A stretch of 64,000 nucleotides of DNA from Vagococcus vulneris (GTDB taxonomy: Bacteria; Bacillota; Bacilli; Lactobacillales; Vagococcaceae), in assembly GCF_003950515.1 (NCBI RefSeq), contig NZ_NGJS01000008.1:50854-114853 (forward strand). Reading direction: 5' to 3'. Positions within the stretch are counted from its first letter, which is position 1. Each line of letters opens with the position of its first letter. The notes under the pieces were generated by a model. The model saw only the letters and a program-made list of their open reading frames with translations. It was not told the DNA's origin and ran no database searches. This document shows, piece after piece, positions 1 to 8,678 of this stretch. Position numbers and translations under genes: made by a program.

Positions 1-8
1 TGTATCAA

Positions 9-941
9 ATGACTAGAAAAGTGCGTAAGGCAGTGATACCGGCCGCCGGTTTAGGAACACGATTTTTACCTGCTACAAAAGCAATGGCAAAAGAAATGCT
101 GCCGATTGTTGATAAACCGACCATTCAATTTATTGTAGAAGAAGCACGTGCTTCAGGAATAGAAGATATTTTAATTGTTACAGGTAAAGCAAAACGTCCG
201 ATTGAAGATCATTTTGATTCTAATTTAGAATTGGAATTGAACTTAAAAGAAAAAGGTAAAACGGATTTATTAAAACTAGTTGAAGAAACAACTGGTTTAA
301 ACTTACATTTTATTCGTCAATCACATCCTTTAGGTTTAGGACATGCCGTATTGCAAGCGAAGTCATTCATAGGCAATGAGCCGTTTGTCGTGATGTTAGG
401 CGATGATTTAATGAACGATGATGTTCCTTTAACAAAACAATTGATTAATGATTATGAAAAAACGCATGCATCAACGATTGCAGTTATGGAAGTTCCTCAA
501 GAAGATGTGAATAAATACGGCATCATTAATCCAGGTCGAGAAGTAGAACCAGATTTATTTAATGTGATTAATTTTGTTGAAAAACCTGATATGGATAAAG
601 CACCAAGCAATATGGCGATTATTGGTCGCTACTTATTGACACCAGAAATATTTGATATTTTAGAAAATCAAAAACCTGGTGCTGGAAATGAAATTCAGTT
701 GACAGATGCAATTGATACATTAAATAAAACACAGCGAGTGTTTGCCCAAAACTATAAAGGCGTTCGTTATGATGTTGGGGATAAGTTTGGATTTATGAAA
801 ACAAGTATTGAATATGGACTAAAGCATCCTCAAATAAAAGATGATCTGCGTCAATTAATCTTAGACTTAAGTGATAACATTCGAAATGAAGATACGGTAA
901 AAAATGCAACTTCTTCGCAACCTAAAAAAGATAAAAAATAA
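9..941 (+). CDS. galU: UTP--glucose-1-phosphate uridylyltransferase
   Basis: This cytoplasmic enzyme makes UDP-glucose from UTP and glucose-1-phosphate, feeding cell-wall glycopolymer, glycolipid and capsule synthesis. The N-terminal nucleotide-binding signature [11 protein letters not shown] lies at residues 14-24 and is followed by [10 protein letters not shown], both hallmarks of the bacterial GalU nucleotidyltransferase fold. The length of 310 residues is slightly above the usual 290-300, because of a lysine-rich tail. Only eight bases precede the ATG, so its ribosome binding site and promoter cannot be judged. A terminator follows directly, so the gene ends its transcription unit. Confidence 0.95.
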   Translation: MTRKVRKAVIPAAGLGTRFLPATKAMAKEMLPIVDKPTIQFIVEEARASGIEDILIVTGKAKRPIEDHFDSNLELELNLKEKGKTDLLKLVEETTGLNLHFIRQSHPLGLGHAVLQAKSFIGNEPFVVMLGDDLMNDDVPLTKQLINDYEKTHASTIAVMEVPQEDVNKYGIINPGREVEPDLFNVINFVEKPDMDKAPSNMAIIGRYLLTPEIFDILENQKPGAGNEIQLTDAIDTLNKTQRVFAQNYKGVRYDVGDKFGFMKTSIEYGLKHPQIKDDLRQLILDLSDNIRNEDTVKNATSSQPKKDKK

Positions 942-966
942 AAGAAGGTAGTTCCTTCTTTTTTTT
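942..966 (+). terminator. Intrinsic terminator after galU
   Basis: AAGAAGG at 942-948 pairs with CCTTCTT at 954-960 around a five-base loop, and a run of T follows. It begins immediately after the galU stop codon. Confidence 0.85.
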
Positions 967-982
967 ATGGAGAGAAAATTAA

Positions 983-1975
983 ATGGAAATAAAAAAAGCA
1001 ATACTGCATATTTTAGATAGAGACGCTGGAACATTAATTTGTTCACAGTCTGTTCTTGATTTAAATGAATATGCAGTGAAAAATTATTTGGACAGTGTAC
1101 AGAAACGGTTGGAAAAAGCTGAATTTAAGCAAGGCGTATTAGCCAATAGTTCTGAATTGACTGGGCAGTTAATCAATTTGAAAACAGATTTCATTGAGAC
1201 GACTGCTTCCATTGCACAATCCTTATTTGATAGTTTGGCTATTAGTGAAGATGCTCCGAGTGGTGACTTGCTGTTTTTTGAAGCGCAAGATTTAATGGAT
1301 AATCGATTTTTTGGAATGGTTAAATTCAACTATAAACCTAGTTTTACCCATCACGTAACGTATTTAGATGACGTAATGCAGAATAATATTATTTTAAATA
1401 AAACAATTTTTCCATCTCCGAGTCAGCGATTAGAAGAGTGTTTACTTATTAAATTAGCTGATTTGACGACAAAGGTAGTTGAAAAAAAATATAGTTTTGA
1501 AGGTCAAAAACGTTTTTTTTTCACTGAAAGATGGCTGCAAATTGATCCCGCTCCCACAGTTACAGAGAATTTAAAAATTGTCAAAAAAGCAGTTAAAGAT
1601 ATTTCCGAGAAATTTAATGAAGAAGAATACGTTGCACTTACTCAAGCACAACAAGCAGTATTTGAAAGTATTGAAGAAGATGGGAAAATCGATAATCAAA
1701 AAATAGCAGATACTGTATTTGAGCATAATGCAACTGCAAAAGAAGAGTATTTGGAAACAGTTAAAAATACTAGATTTTCAGAAGATATTCCGAGCAATGT
1801 ACCAAAATATGAAAAAAAATACAGCAAACAAAAGTTTAAATTAACAAATGGTATTGAACTAGTTGTTCCAGTAGATGTGTTTAAAGATAAAGAGCTGATT
1901 GAATTTATTAATAATTCAGATGGAACAATTTCAGTTATGATAAAAAATGTTGAAGAAGTTATTAATAAATTCTAA
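983..1975 (+). CDS. Nucleoid-associated protein, NdpA/YejK (NA37) family
   Basis: The 330-residue protein opens with MEIKKAILHILDRDAGTL and continues with the overall layout of the 37-kDa nucleoid-associated protein family. Members of this family co-purify with the nucleoid in E. coli; a precise biochemical role in Gram-positives is not established. No membrane segment or signal peptide is visible, so a cytoplasmic DNA-associated protein is likely. GGAGAG sits about nine bases before the ATG. The gene lies between the galU terminator and the manganese riboswitch and appears to be monocistronic. The family call rests on sequence memory, not on a search. Confidence 0.8.
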   Translation: MEIKKAILHILDRDAGTLICSQSVLDLNEYAVKNYLDSVQKRLEKAEFKQGVLANSSELTGQLINLKTDFIETTASIAQSLFDSLAISEDAPSGDLLFFEAQDLMDNRFFGMVKFNYKPSFTHHVTYLDDVMQNNIILNKTIFPSPSQRLEECLLIKLADLTTKVVEKKYSFEGQKRFFFTERWLQIDPAPTVTENLKIVKKAVKDISEKFNEEEYVALTQAQQAVFESIEEDGKIDNQKIADTVFEHNATAKEEYLETVKNTRFSEDIPSNVPKYEKKYSKQKFKLTNGIELVVPVDVFKDKELIEFINNSDGTISVMIKNVEEVINKF

Positions 1976-2005
1976 TTGCAATTTTCATAGATTTGAGTAA
2001 ATTTA

Positions 2006-2034
2006 TTGCTATGTTTCAAAAAGTTGGGTATACT
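2006..2034 (+). promoter_or_regulatory. Promoter of the riboswitch-controlled ATPase gene
   Basis: TTGCTA at 2006-2011 and TATACT at 2029-2034 are separated by 17 bases. A start near 2041 would place the whole riboswitch in the leader. Confidence 0.6.
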
Positions 2035-2046
2035 GACTCTATGATA

Positions 2047-2152
2047 ATTCCTTTTAATTAGGGGAGTAACCGGCAACGGCAAGTTGTTATGATATCAACA
2101 GTAAGTTAACCGGCGACGGTTTTCTGGTATCATATGAAATGGTGAGACCTAA
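2047..2152 (+). promoter_or_regulatory. yybP-ykoY (Mn2+) riboswitch aptamer
   Basis: The leader holds the two conserved loops of the yybP-ykoY family: GGGGAGTA at 2061-2068 and GTGAGACC at 2142-2149, with two internal CCGGC(A/G)ACGG arms. TTAGG at 2058-2062 can pair with CCTAA at 2148-2152, closing the aptamer. Known members bind Mn2+ and act as ON switches for Mn or Ca exporters. Closing the aptamer uses bases 2144-2152, which the downstream terminator also needs, so ligand binding should prevent termination. Confidence 0.9.
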
Positions 2153-2191
2153 GACAAGCAAATCACTTGTCTTCGGTCTCCTTTTTTTTTT
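2144..2191 (+). terminator. Riboswitch expression-platform terminator
   Basis: GAGACC at 2144-2149 pairs with GGTCTC at 2175-2180, and AAGACAAG at 2151-2158 pairs with CTTGTCTT at 2166-2173. A ten-base T run follows at 2182-2191. The 5' arm overlaps the aptamer's conserved GAGACC, so the two folds exclude each other. Confidence 0.9.
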
Positions 2192-2241
2192 GGTACCGGA
2201 AAATGAAAGGTAAGTTCAAAAAAAATTAGGAGGTATATACA

Positions 2242-4890
2242 TTGAAGAAAGAGATATATCAGTACTCTCTTGAAGAAGTTATGAAACAGACAGGTACATC
2301 GGATTCTGGTTTGACATCACAACAAGCAAAAGAAAAATTAGAAAAAGACGGGTACAATCAATTAAAAGAAGCACCCAAGAAATCGAGTTTTCAGTTGTTT
2401 CTTGAAACGTTTAAAGATGCGATGGTAATTGTCTTACTTGTGGTAGCTATTGTTCAAATGTTTATGGGATCTTATATTGAATCTATTGTCATCTTTGCTG
2501 TATTAATGTTAAATGCAGTAGTTAGCATGATTCAAACTAAAAAAGCTGAAGGGTCGCTTGAAGCGCTTAAAAACCTTTCAGCTCCTGACGCTAATATTGT
2601 TCGAGACGGTAAGGAGCAAAGTATTCCAGCGAAGGAATTAGTCATTGGTGATATTGTTATTCTTGAAGCGGGCGATTATGTTCCAGCCGATGGACGTCTA
2701 ATCGATGCCGGATCATTAAAGATAGATGAAGGGATGCTGACTGGTGAGTCTGTTCCTGTAGAAAAAAAAGTGTCTGATATTGAAGAGGAAGTCCCAATAG
2801 GTGATCGCCATAATATGGTATTCAGTGGGACAATTGTTACTTACGGACGTGGACAATTTGTTGTTACAGAAACAGGTAATCACACTCAGATTGGTCAAGT
2901 AGCAAGTTTGTTGGAAAATACAGATGAACAAAAAACACCGTTGCAAAAGAGTTTGGACATTTTTAGTAAAAAACTAAGTATTGCTATTTTAATCTTATCG
3001 TTGATTATTTTAGGTGTTCAATTAGTACGTTTATTTACTGGGAATCACTCTGGAGATATGACTACAGATATTGTTAATGCGTTTATGTTTGCTGTCGCAG
3101 TAGCAGTGGCTGCAATTCCTGAAGCACTTCAGTCTATTGTGACGATTGTTTTATCCATCGGAACGAAAAAAATGGCTTCACGTCATGCTATCATACGTAA
3201 ATTGCCGGCCGTGGAAACATTAGGGTCAACAAGTATTATTTGTACAGATAAAACAGGAACATTGACTCAAAATAAAATGACGGTATTAGATTACTATTTA
3301 CCCAATAAACAGACGGGGACGTTTAATGACGATCCAACAAGCTGGTCGTTTGATGAACGTCGCTTAATTGAGGTAGCTGTTTTAGCGAATGATGCTAAAA
3401 CAACTGAGGAAGGTGCTAAACTCGGTGATCCGACAGAGATTGCCTTGATTGATTTTAGTGATGCTAATAATCAGCCTTTCCGAGAGATACAAAATCTATC
3501 GCCTCGAATCAGCGAGCTGCCATTTGACTCTGATCGTAAATTAATGTCAACATTGAATACGATTGACGGTGAATTGTTGATGATGACAAAAGGTGGCCCT
3601 GATATTGTTTTTAATCGCTGTACATCAGCTTTAATTAACGGTGAAGTTGTACCAATGACTGATGATATTATTAAAGATTTACAACGTCAAAATGAAGCTT
3701 TCTCAAATCGTGCTTTGCGTGTACTAGCTTTTGCATACAAACCGATGTCGCAGAATGAATTAGTTATTGATGATGAAAATGATTTGATATTTGCTGGTTT
3801 ACTGGCAATGATTGATCCTCCTCGCGCTGAAGTTGTCGAAGCAGTATCTGATGCCAAATCGGCGGGGATTAAAACTGTTATGATTACTGGTGACCACAAA
3901 ACTACAGCTGTGGCTATTGCTCGTGAAATTGGCATTTTTTCCGATGGAGATATGGCATTGACTGGAGCAGAGTTAGATGCTTTATCAGAAGAAGAATTAA
4001 TGACGTCTTTAGAAAAAGTTTCTGTATATGCACGTGTGTCTCCTGAAAATAAAATACGGATTGTCCGTGCATGGCAAAATAACGGTAATATTTCAGCTAT
4101 GACGGGTGATGGTGTCAATGATGCGCCTGCATTAAAACAAGCTGATATTGGTATTGCAATGGGAACGGGGACAGATGTTGCCAAAGATGCGGCAGCAATG
4201 GTGCTAACGGATGATAACTTTGCATCAATTGTTAGTGCAATCAGTGTTGGACGTAGTGTTTACGATAATATAAAGAAAGCCATCGCCTATCTGTTTTCTG
4301 GTAATTTAGGTGCGATTATTGCGATAATTTTTGCTCTGATTATGGGATGGAGTAATCCATTTACAGCGTTGCAACTATTATTTATTAACTTAGTGAATGA
4401 TTCTATTCCAGCTATTGCTTTAGGGATGGAAAAAGCAGAACCGTCAATTATGAAGTACCCACCACGTAATTCTAAAGAAGGAATTTTTACAGGTACTACA
4501 TTAAGTTCAGTTTGTTATCGTGGTATTTTAATTGCTACTGTAGTTATTATTGCTCAATGGATGGGTATGCAAGAATCAGCTGAAATGGGAGTAGCAATGG
4601 CATTTTCTACTTTAATTTGGAGCCGCACGCTTCAAACTTTACCTGCCCGCTCAAATACACAAACAGCATTAGGTGCTGGATTATTTACAAATAAAGCAGC
4701 TATTGGAGCTATCGCTTTTTGTTCAGCATTATATTGTATTACCTTAATTCCTCAATTTAAACCAATTTTTTCACTTCCAGTTGGTTTTGATGCTGGTCAT
4801 GTCTTTACGACAATAGGATTAGCATTAATAGCTATTATCTTAATGGAAGTAACTAAGATAATTATCAATAAAGTTCAAAAGAATAAATAG
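2242..4890 (+). CDS. P-type Ca2+/Mn2+-transporting ATPase
   Basis: This 882-residue P2-type cation pump should export Ca2+ or Mn2+ across the cytoplasmic membrane. The N-terminal cation-ATPase domain leads to the TGES actuator motif near residue 168, PEAL in the fourth membrane segment, the phosphorylation motif DKTGTLT at 336-342, TGDH and TGDGVNDAP, then C-terminal membrane helices. The start is TTG at 2242, with AGGAGG eight bases upstream. The manganese riboswitch in its leader argues for a role in manganese efflux, as known for L. lactis YoaB and the streptococcal protein called MgtA. The ion is inferred from family and riboswitch, not from binding residues. Confidence 0.92.
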   Translation: MKKEIYQYSLEEVMKQTGTSDSGLTSQQAKEKLEKDGYNQLKEAPKKSSFQLFLETFKDAMVIVLLVVAIVQMFMGSYIESIVIFAVLMLNAVVSMIQTKKAEGSLEALKNLSAPDANIVRDGKEQSIPAKELVIGDIVILEAGDYVPADGRLIDAGSLKIDEGMLTGESVPVEKKVSDIEEEVPIGDRHNMVFSGTIVTYGRGQFVVTETGNHTQIGQVASLLENTDEQKTPLQKSLDIFSKKLSIAILILSLIILGVQLVRLFTGNHSGDMTTDIVNAFMFAVAVAVAAIPEALQSIVTIVLSIGTKKMASRHAIIRKLPAVETLGSTSIICTDKTGTLTQNKMTVLDYYLPNKQTGTFNDDPTSWSFDERRLIEVAVLANDAKTTEEGAKLGDPTEIALIDFSDANNQPFREIQNLSPRISELPFDSDRKLMSTLNTIDGELLMMTKGGPDIVFNRCTSALINGEVVPMTDDIIKDLQRQNEAFSNRALRVLAFAYKPMSQNELVIDDENDLIFAGLLAMIDPPRAEVVEAVSDAKSAGIKTVMITGDHKTTAVAIAREIGIFSDGDMALTGAELDALSEEELMTSLEKVSVYARVSPENKIRIVRAWQNNGNISAMTGDGVNDAPALKQADIGIAMGTGTDVAKDAAAMVLTDDNFASIVSAISVGRSVYDNIKKAIAYLFSGNLGAIIAIIFALIMGWSNPFTALQLLFINLVNDSIPAIALGMEKAEPSIMKYPPRNSKEGIFTGTTLSSVCYRGILIATVVIIAQWMGMQESAEMGVAMAFSTLIWSRTLQTLPARSNTQTALGAGLFTNKAAIGAIAFCSALYCITLIPQFKPIFSLPVGFDAGHVFTTIGLALIAIILMEVTKIIINKVQKNK

Positions 4891-4938
4891 GAATATCCTT
4901 TGAGATCGTTAATTACAAACTATGGTCTCAAATTGAAG

Positions 4939-4979
4939 ACAAACTGATTGCTCATTAAGAGTGATTAGTTTGTTTTTTT
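4939..4979 (+). terminator. Terminator after the P-type ATPase gene
   Basis: A 15-base stem (4939-4953 with 4959-4973, including G-T pairs) is followed by a seven-base T run. Confidence 0.85.
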
Positions 4980-5304
4980 GTATTTTATTGTCAAAATATT
5001 TTTAAAGATCAAGTGAATAATGGATAGCTGGTATCTTGGATTCACAACTAATGTAATTTTAAAATATCATAAAATATTTTCTCAAAATTATCGACCTACG
5101 GTATCTTCTAGAGTAAATTTGATGAAAGTTTGAAAATGAAAAGCAAAAAAATAGCTTATATAGCTAAATCTGAAAATTATAAATAAGTTATCTTAACCTC
5201 AATAATTTTGAATGTTACCTTTAAGCTAAATACTCTAGATAATAAAAACTAAATTGCTCATATTTTTTCAACATTAAAATTAACTCATTTTCTTTATTTT
5301 ACTA
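4980..5304. other. AT-rich gap without a convincing gene
   Basis: About 325 very AT-rich bases lie between two convergent transcription units. A 37-codon reading frame starts with ATG at 5020, but it has no good ribosome binding site and no recognisable product. I see no RNA gene or repeat here. Confidence 0.5.
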
Positions 5305-5342
5305 AGCAAAAAGACAAAGTATCATTTTTTGATACTTTGTCT
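5305..5342 (-). terminator. Terminator of the ydj-like minus-strand operon
   Basis: A perfect 13-base stem (5312-5324 with 5330-5342) encloses TTTTT. Read on the minus strand, it is followed by TTTTTGC, so it terminates the minus-strand genes. Its right arm plus five bases recurs exactly at 54628-54645. Confidence 0.8.
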
Positions 5343-5371
5343 ACAATAAGAAATGTATTATTAAAATATTT

Positions 5372-6172
5372 TTAAAAGCTACCACCGCCACCGCCGTGGC
5401 TTGTACCACTAGAGCCGACGTGAGTCGAAGAACCGCCGCCAAAACCGCCACCAGAATTATTATTTTGTGGAATATGGCGAGTAGTTACTAAATCAGATGT
5501 TTTAATATCTTGTTGGCTGGTTAGAGTGACAGTACCTAAATCGTAAAAGGGATAGTCATAGACACTTCCTTTAAGTTGATAGCGTCTTGAAACAACTAGA
5601 TAGATAGAAACAGCTACTGCAGACCCTAAAATTAAAGCAATAATAATTTTTAGAGGTGATAGGTAGGGAACACGAATGACTTTTCCAGTATCAGCGTTAT
5701 ATTCATAACCCTTAGGGATTCCTTTTTTTACATATTTGTTTACATCATTAAGGATGTTAGTGATTGCAGCAGTGTAATCACTTTTTTTCATGTCATTTTT
5801 AGCGCTGTTGATAATTGATTTAATTCTAGAATCAGATAGAAACGCTGTCATTTCACCAGTTGTAGAGATATAGTAATTGCGGCTTTGCATATCGATTAAC
5901 AAAAGCATTCCATCTTTGGTTTTATTTGTTCCGAACCCGCCCTCATCGTAAAAATCATCCGCATACGCAATATAATTCTTGCCTTGTGTATCGTCAGTGG
6001 TAACAACAACGATATCCATCTTTGTCTGTTCCTTAGTATAATTAATTTGTTCTGTAATTTGTTGTTTCTGATTATTATTAAGCAAATTGGCTTGGTCGAA
6101 TAGTCGCTGGTTAGAAACAGGTTCTTTTGCTTCGACTATTTTAGAAAAACAGACGAATGAAATCAAAATCAA
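5372..6172 (-). CDS. TPM-domain membrane protein (YdjH/YgcG-like)
   Basis: A TPM domain in the N-terminal half (FDQANLLNNNQK, then the DIVVVTT and GMLLLID segments) is followed by one membrane helix (KIIIALILGSAVAVSIYLVV) and a glycine/serine-rich tail ending in HGGGGGSF. This is the layout of B. subtilis YdjH, a membrane partner of PspA. The listed TTG start has no usable ribosome binding site. The same frame stays open upstream and encodes a classical signal peptide beginning at an ATT codon (6211), with TAGGGGGG eight bases before it; the real product may start there (279 residues). It overlaps or abuts the zinc-ribbon gene and ends the operon. Confidence 0.82.
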   Translation of the reverse strand: MILISFVCFSKIVEAKEPVSNQRLFDQANLLNNNQKQQITEQINYTKEQTKMDIVVVTTDDTQGKNYIAYADDFYDEGGFGTNKTKDGMLLLIDMQSRNYYISTTGEMTAFLSDSRIKSIINSAKNDMKKSDYTAAITNILNDVNKYVKKGIPKGYEYNADTGKVIRVPYLSPLKIIIALILGSAVAVSIYLVVSRRYQLKGSVYDYPFYDLGTVTLTSQQDIKTSDLVTTRHIPQNNNSGGGFGGGSSTHVGSSGTSHGGGGGSF

Positions 6173-6204
6173 GCTCCAGGCTAAAATAATAGGTCTATAT
6201 TTAT

Positions 6205-7254
6205 TTAAAATAGGAAATACCCCCCTACCATCAATAACCCGCCGATTACGCTGCCTGCAAGAATCGCGGTACTATATAACTTGGTTTTATTAATTGGTAA
6301 AATACCACCAACTTTCCCAGTAGCACCGTTCATGGCATAGTAATAGGGCTCCTTTTTTTTATCGTCTTGATAAGTAATAACCCAGAGAGGTAAGAGCAGG
6401 TATTTATTGGATTGGCTTAATATTGTTGCTTGTCGCTGTTTAGGAGTAACACTAGTATACCCTGTGACATTATTGAGCAGTAGTGATTCTGAGTAGTTTG
6501 TTAATTCTTCATCAACATCATGCTGAATTGATTGAAATTCAATATCGCGTTTTTCGGCTTGAAATCCAGAAAGGAATTGTGTGTGGAAATCTTTAACATC
6601 GTCGACAGGGAAGGGTTGAACAGATTCAATCATTTTTTGTCTTGTGTTCTTTGACAAGGCATTTTTTAATAGAGCTTTAAAAGATAATTTACCGTTTCGT
6701 TTGATGTCGTATAGTCGCGTACGAGTATATTCGGTTTCTCCAACACGCCAAATATCGATTTTCGTTCCTTTGGCTGTTACAGAACCATTTAGCTCAGCAT
6801 CGATATTCCAATAAGGGAAATAAACGCCAGATATCTTATTGATTTGATCTGCTGAGAAAAAATCTTTAGGAATAAATTTCTTTTGTTTTGTCCATTCAAT
6901 AAATTTTTCTCGGGCAGATTCCTCGGAAATCTTAAAGGGCAAAATAGCATTTGGCAAAAAGTCACCCGAGACTCGATCTGTCAGTACTACGGGATTGTGG
7001 CAATAATAACAGAAAGTAGCAACTGTAGTATCATCTGTTACCACATCTCCGCCGCAACTAGGACAATGATAAAGATTAAACTGCTGTTCTTTTACTTCTT
7101 CTAAATTTTCATGTTGTTCCTGTGTTTTAGCAGCTGTTATGTCTGTTTCAGAGAAGACACTTAAGCAGTATTCACAATGAAAACTCTGCTTTTCTGGATC
7201 AAAGAGCAAAGGTCCGTCACAGTTGGGACATTTGTGAGAAATAACATCACTCAT
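6205..7254 (-). CDS. Zinc-ribbon membrane-anchored protein (YdjG-like)
   Basis: Two zinc ribbons occupy the N-terminus: CPNC paired with CEYC, and CPSC paired with CYYC. A long soluble region follows, then a single C-terminal membrane helix (SVIGGLLMVGGYFLF). B. subtilis YdjG has this arrangement and helps anchor PspA to the membrane. I start the gene at ATG 7254 (MSDVISHKCPNC) because AGGAGG lies seven bases upstream. The frame opens 18 bases earlier, but that would put the binding site inside the gene. It is the second gene of the minus-strand operon. Its function here is inferred from order and domains. Confidence 0.8.
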   Translation of the reverse strand: MSDVISHKCPNCDGPLLFDPEKQSFHCEYCLSVFSETDITAAKTQEQHENLEEVKEQQFNLYHCPSCGGDVVTDDTTVATFCYYCHNPVVLTDRVSGDFLPNAILPFKISEESAREKFIEWTKQKKFIPKDFFSADQINKISGVYFPYWNIDAELNGSVTAKGTKIDIWRVGETEYTRTRLYDIKRNGKLSFKALLKNALSKNTRQKMIESVQPFPVDDVKDFHTQFLSGFQAEKRDIEFQSIQHDVDEELTNYSESLLLNNVTGYTSVTPKQRQATILSQSNKYLLLPLWVITYQDDKKKEPYYYAMNGATGKVGGILPINKTKLYSTAILAGSVIGGLLMVGGYFLF

Positions 7255-7284
7255 TTTACCGCCTCCTTTCATTCTAATTAAATA

Positions 7285-8520
7285 TTAGAGCGGTATAGCT
7301 TGGAAGGGTTGTCCGCATTCTGGACAAAACTTTGGCAGCTGATCAGTAATAGTGATTACCGTTCGACACGCACTGCATCTAACCTGAAGACCGCCGTTGC
7401 CTTGGACTGTTGTTTCTGCAGGTTTCGGCATGCCACATTCTGAACAAAACTTACCTTCATTAATCGTCCCGTCGGAAGGGCAGGTCCAAGTATTAGTTTT
7501 TTCAGTGGATTGTTTCTGTTGCTGCATCTGGTCATGATTTGCTTGTGAAGCTTGATTAAAGAAGTTTCCAGTAGCTCCCATACCGGCATTCATTCCCATA
7601 AAGCCTGCCATACTACCGTTAGCATTGGATCCAGCATCTTTCATCCCTTCAGCGATTGAACCTTGAACAAAGCCTTCACGAATAGAAGGGTCACCCAGCA
7701 TAGCGCCTTTATTTCTCATATTAATCAAATCTTGAGAATCATCTGTATAAGAAATGCTAGAGATAGCTACTGAGACAATTTCCATACCACGTAAACGGCG
7801 CCAGTCATCATCCAACATAGTTGACATCTGTTGACTTAAAGCTAGACTTTTTGCAGGGATGTAAGAAATGCGTTCCCCCATCATTGACAATTGATTAATA
7901 GATGCTTGGAGAGCAGTTAAAAATTCTGCTAAAAACTGTTCATTGATATCTTTTATTTCAATTTGATCTTTGCTTTTTGAAACGACATTTGTATAAAAAA
8001 GAATCGGATCAATAATTTGAATAGAATAATTACCATGTGCTCTAAGAAAAAGTTCGGCATTATAAAAATTATCAAAATAGTTTAACGGCGTGCTGGTGCC
8101 GAATTTTATTCCCCGAATCTCTTGTAAATTGATGTAGAAGACTTTTTGTTTCTGTGGTGTAACCCCTCCAAATTTAAAGCGGTCAAACGATTCTTGAATG
8201 GCTCCTTTTAAATTACCGGTAAACATTGAAGGAGCGGAATGACTTTCAACTGTGTAGTAGCCTTCTTCCGCGGTAAAGTCAATAATTTTACCTCCGTCGA
8301 CTAACAACATCATTGTATTTGGGTAGACGTGGATTACTGAGCCGTCCGTGATGACGTCTGCAGTTCCTTTCTTATTTGCCCCTCGTTTATCATTTTTTCT
8401 GACTTTAAAGCCTGTTGTCATAACAGTTTGTTCATCTAATTTATCAGGTTCGATAACTTCTAGCCATTGATCTGCTAGACCACCGCCTATTGAGCTTGTT
8501 GCTGCTTTAATTAATCCCAT
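7285..8520 (-). CDS. SPFH-domain protein with C-terminal zinc ribbons (YdjI-like)
   Basis: The first 300 residues match the YdjI-type SPFH (band 7) family, starting MGLIKAATSSIGGGLADQW. A methionine/glycine-rich linker and two zinc ribbons follow (CPSDGT...CSEC and CSAC...CPEC). In B. subtilis YdjI is needed for PspA localisation at the membrane. The chosen ATG at 8520 has AGGAG eight bases upstream; a GTG nine bases earlier would overlap that site. It is the first gene of the operon and is divergent from dnaX. No pspA neighbour is present. Confidence 0.82.
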   Translation of the reverse strand: MGLIKAATSSIGGGLADQWLEVIEPDKLDEQTVMTTGFKVRKNDKRGANKKGTADVITDGSVIHVYPNTMMLLVDGGKIIDFTAEEGYYTVESHSAPSMFTGNLKGAIQESFDRFKFGGVTPQKQKVFYINLQEIRGIKFGTSTPLNYFDNFYNAELFLRAHGNYSIQIIDPILFYTNVVSKSKDQIEIKDINEQFLAEFLTALQASINQLSMMGERISYIPAKSLALSQQMSTMLDDDWRRLRGMEIVSVAISSISYTDDSQDLINMRNKGAMLGDPSIREGFVQGSIAEGMKDAGSNANGSMAGFMGMNAGMGATGNFFNQASQANHDQMQQQKQSTEKTNTWTCPSDGTINEGKFCSECGMPKPAETTVQGNGGLQVRCSACRTVITITDQLPKFCPECGQPFQAIPL

Positions 8521-8557
8521 ACTAGTCACTCCTTCAAAGTAGTTAAAACTTGTCTTT

Positions 8558-8587
8558 ATTTTATCATATGATGATATTTCTGAACAA
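8558..8587 (-). promoter_or_regulatory. Promoter of the ydj-like operon
   Basis: On the minus strand TTGTTC (8587-8582) and TAAAAT (8563-8558) are 18 bases apart, a normal housekeeping promoter layout. I see no obvious ECF-type promoter. Confidence 0.45.
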
Positions 8588-8618
8588 TCATTCTAAAGTC
8601 GCAGCTTGATATTCTTCA

Positions 8619-8648
8619 GTATCATTGTTGATACGAATATTGTATAAT
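8619..8648 (+). promoter_or_regulatory. dnaX -10 box with overlapping palindrome
   Basis: TATAAT at 8643-8648 lies 31 bases before the dnaX start. A perfect inverted repeat, GTATCA-TTGT-TGATAC (8619-8634), covers the place where a -35 box would be, and no good -35 is seen. The repeat could be an operator. Confidence 0.4.
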
Positions 8649-8678
8649 GTTAAGGAGTAAAAATAAGGAGAGATGATT

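Noticed and set aside
5020..5133. 37-codon frame in the gap after the P-type ATPase gene
   Set aside because: It has no spaced ribosome binding site, extreme AT content and no recognisable product; chance is the simpler explanation.
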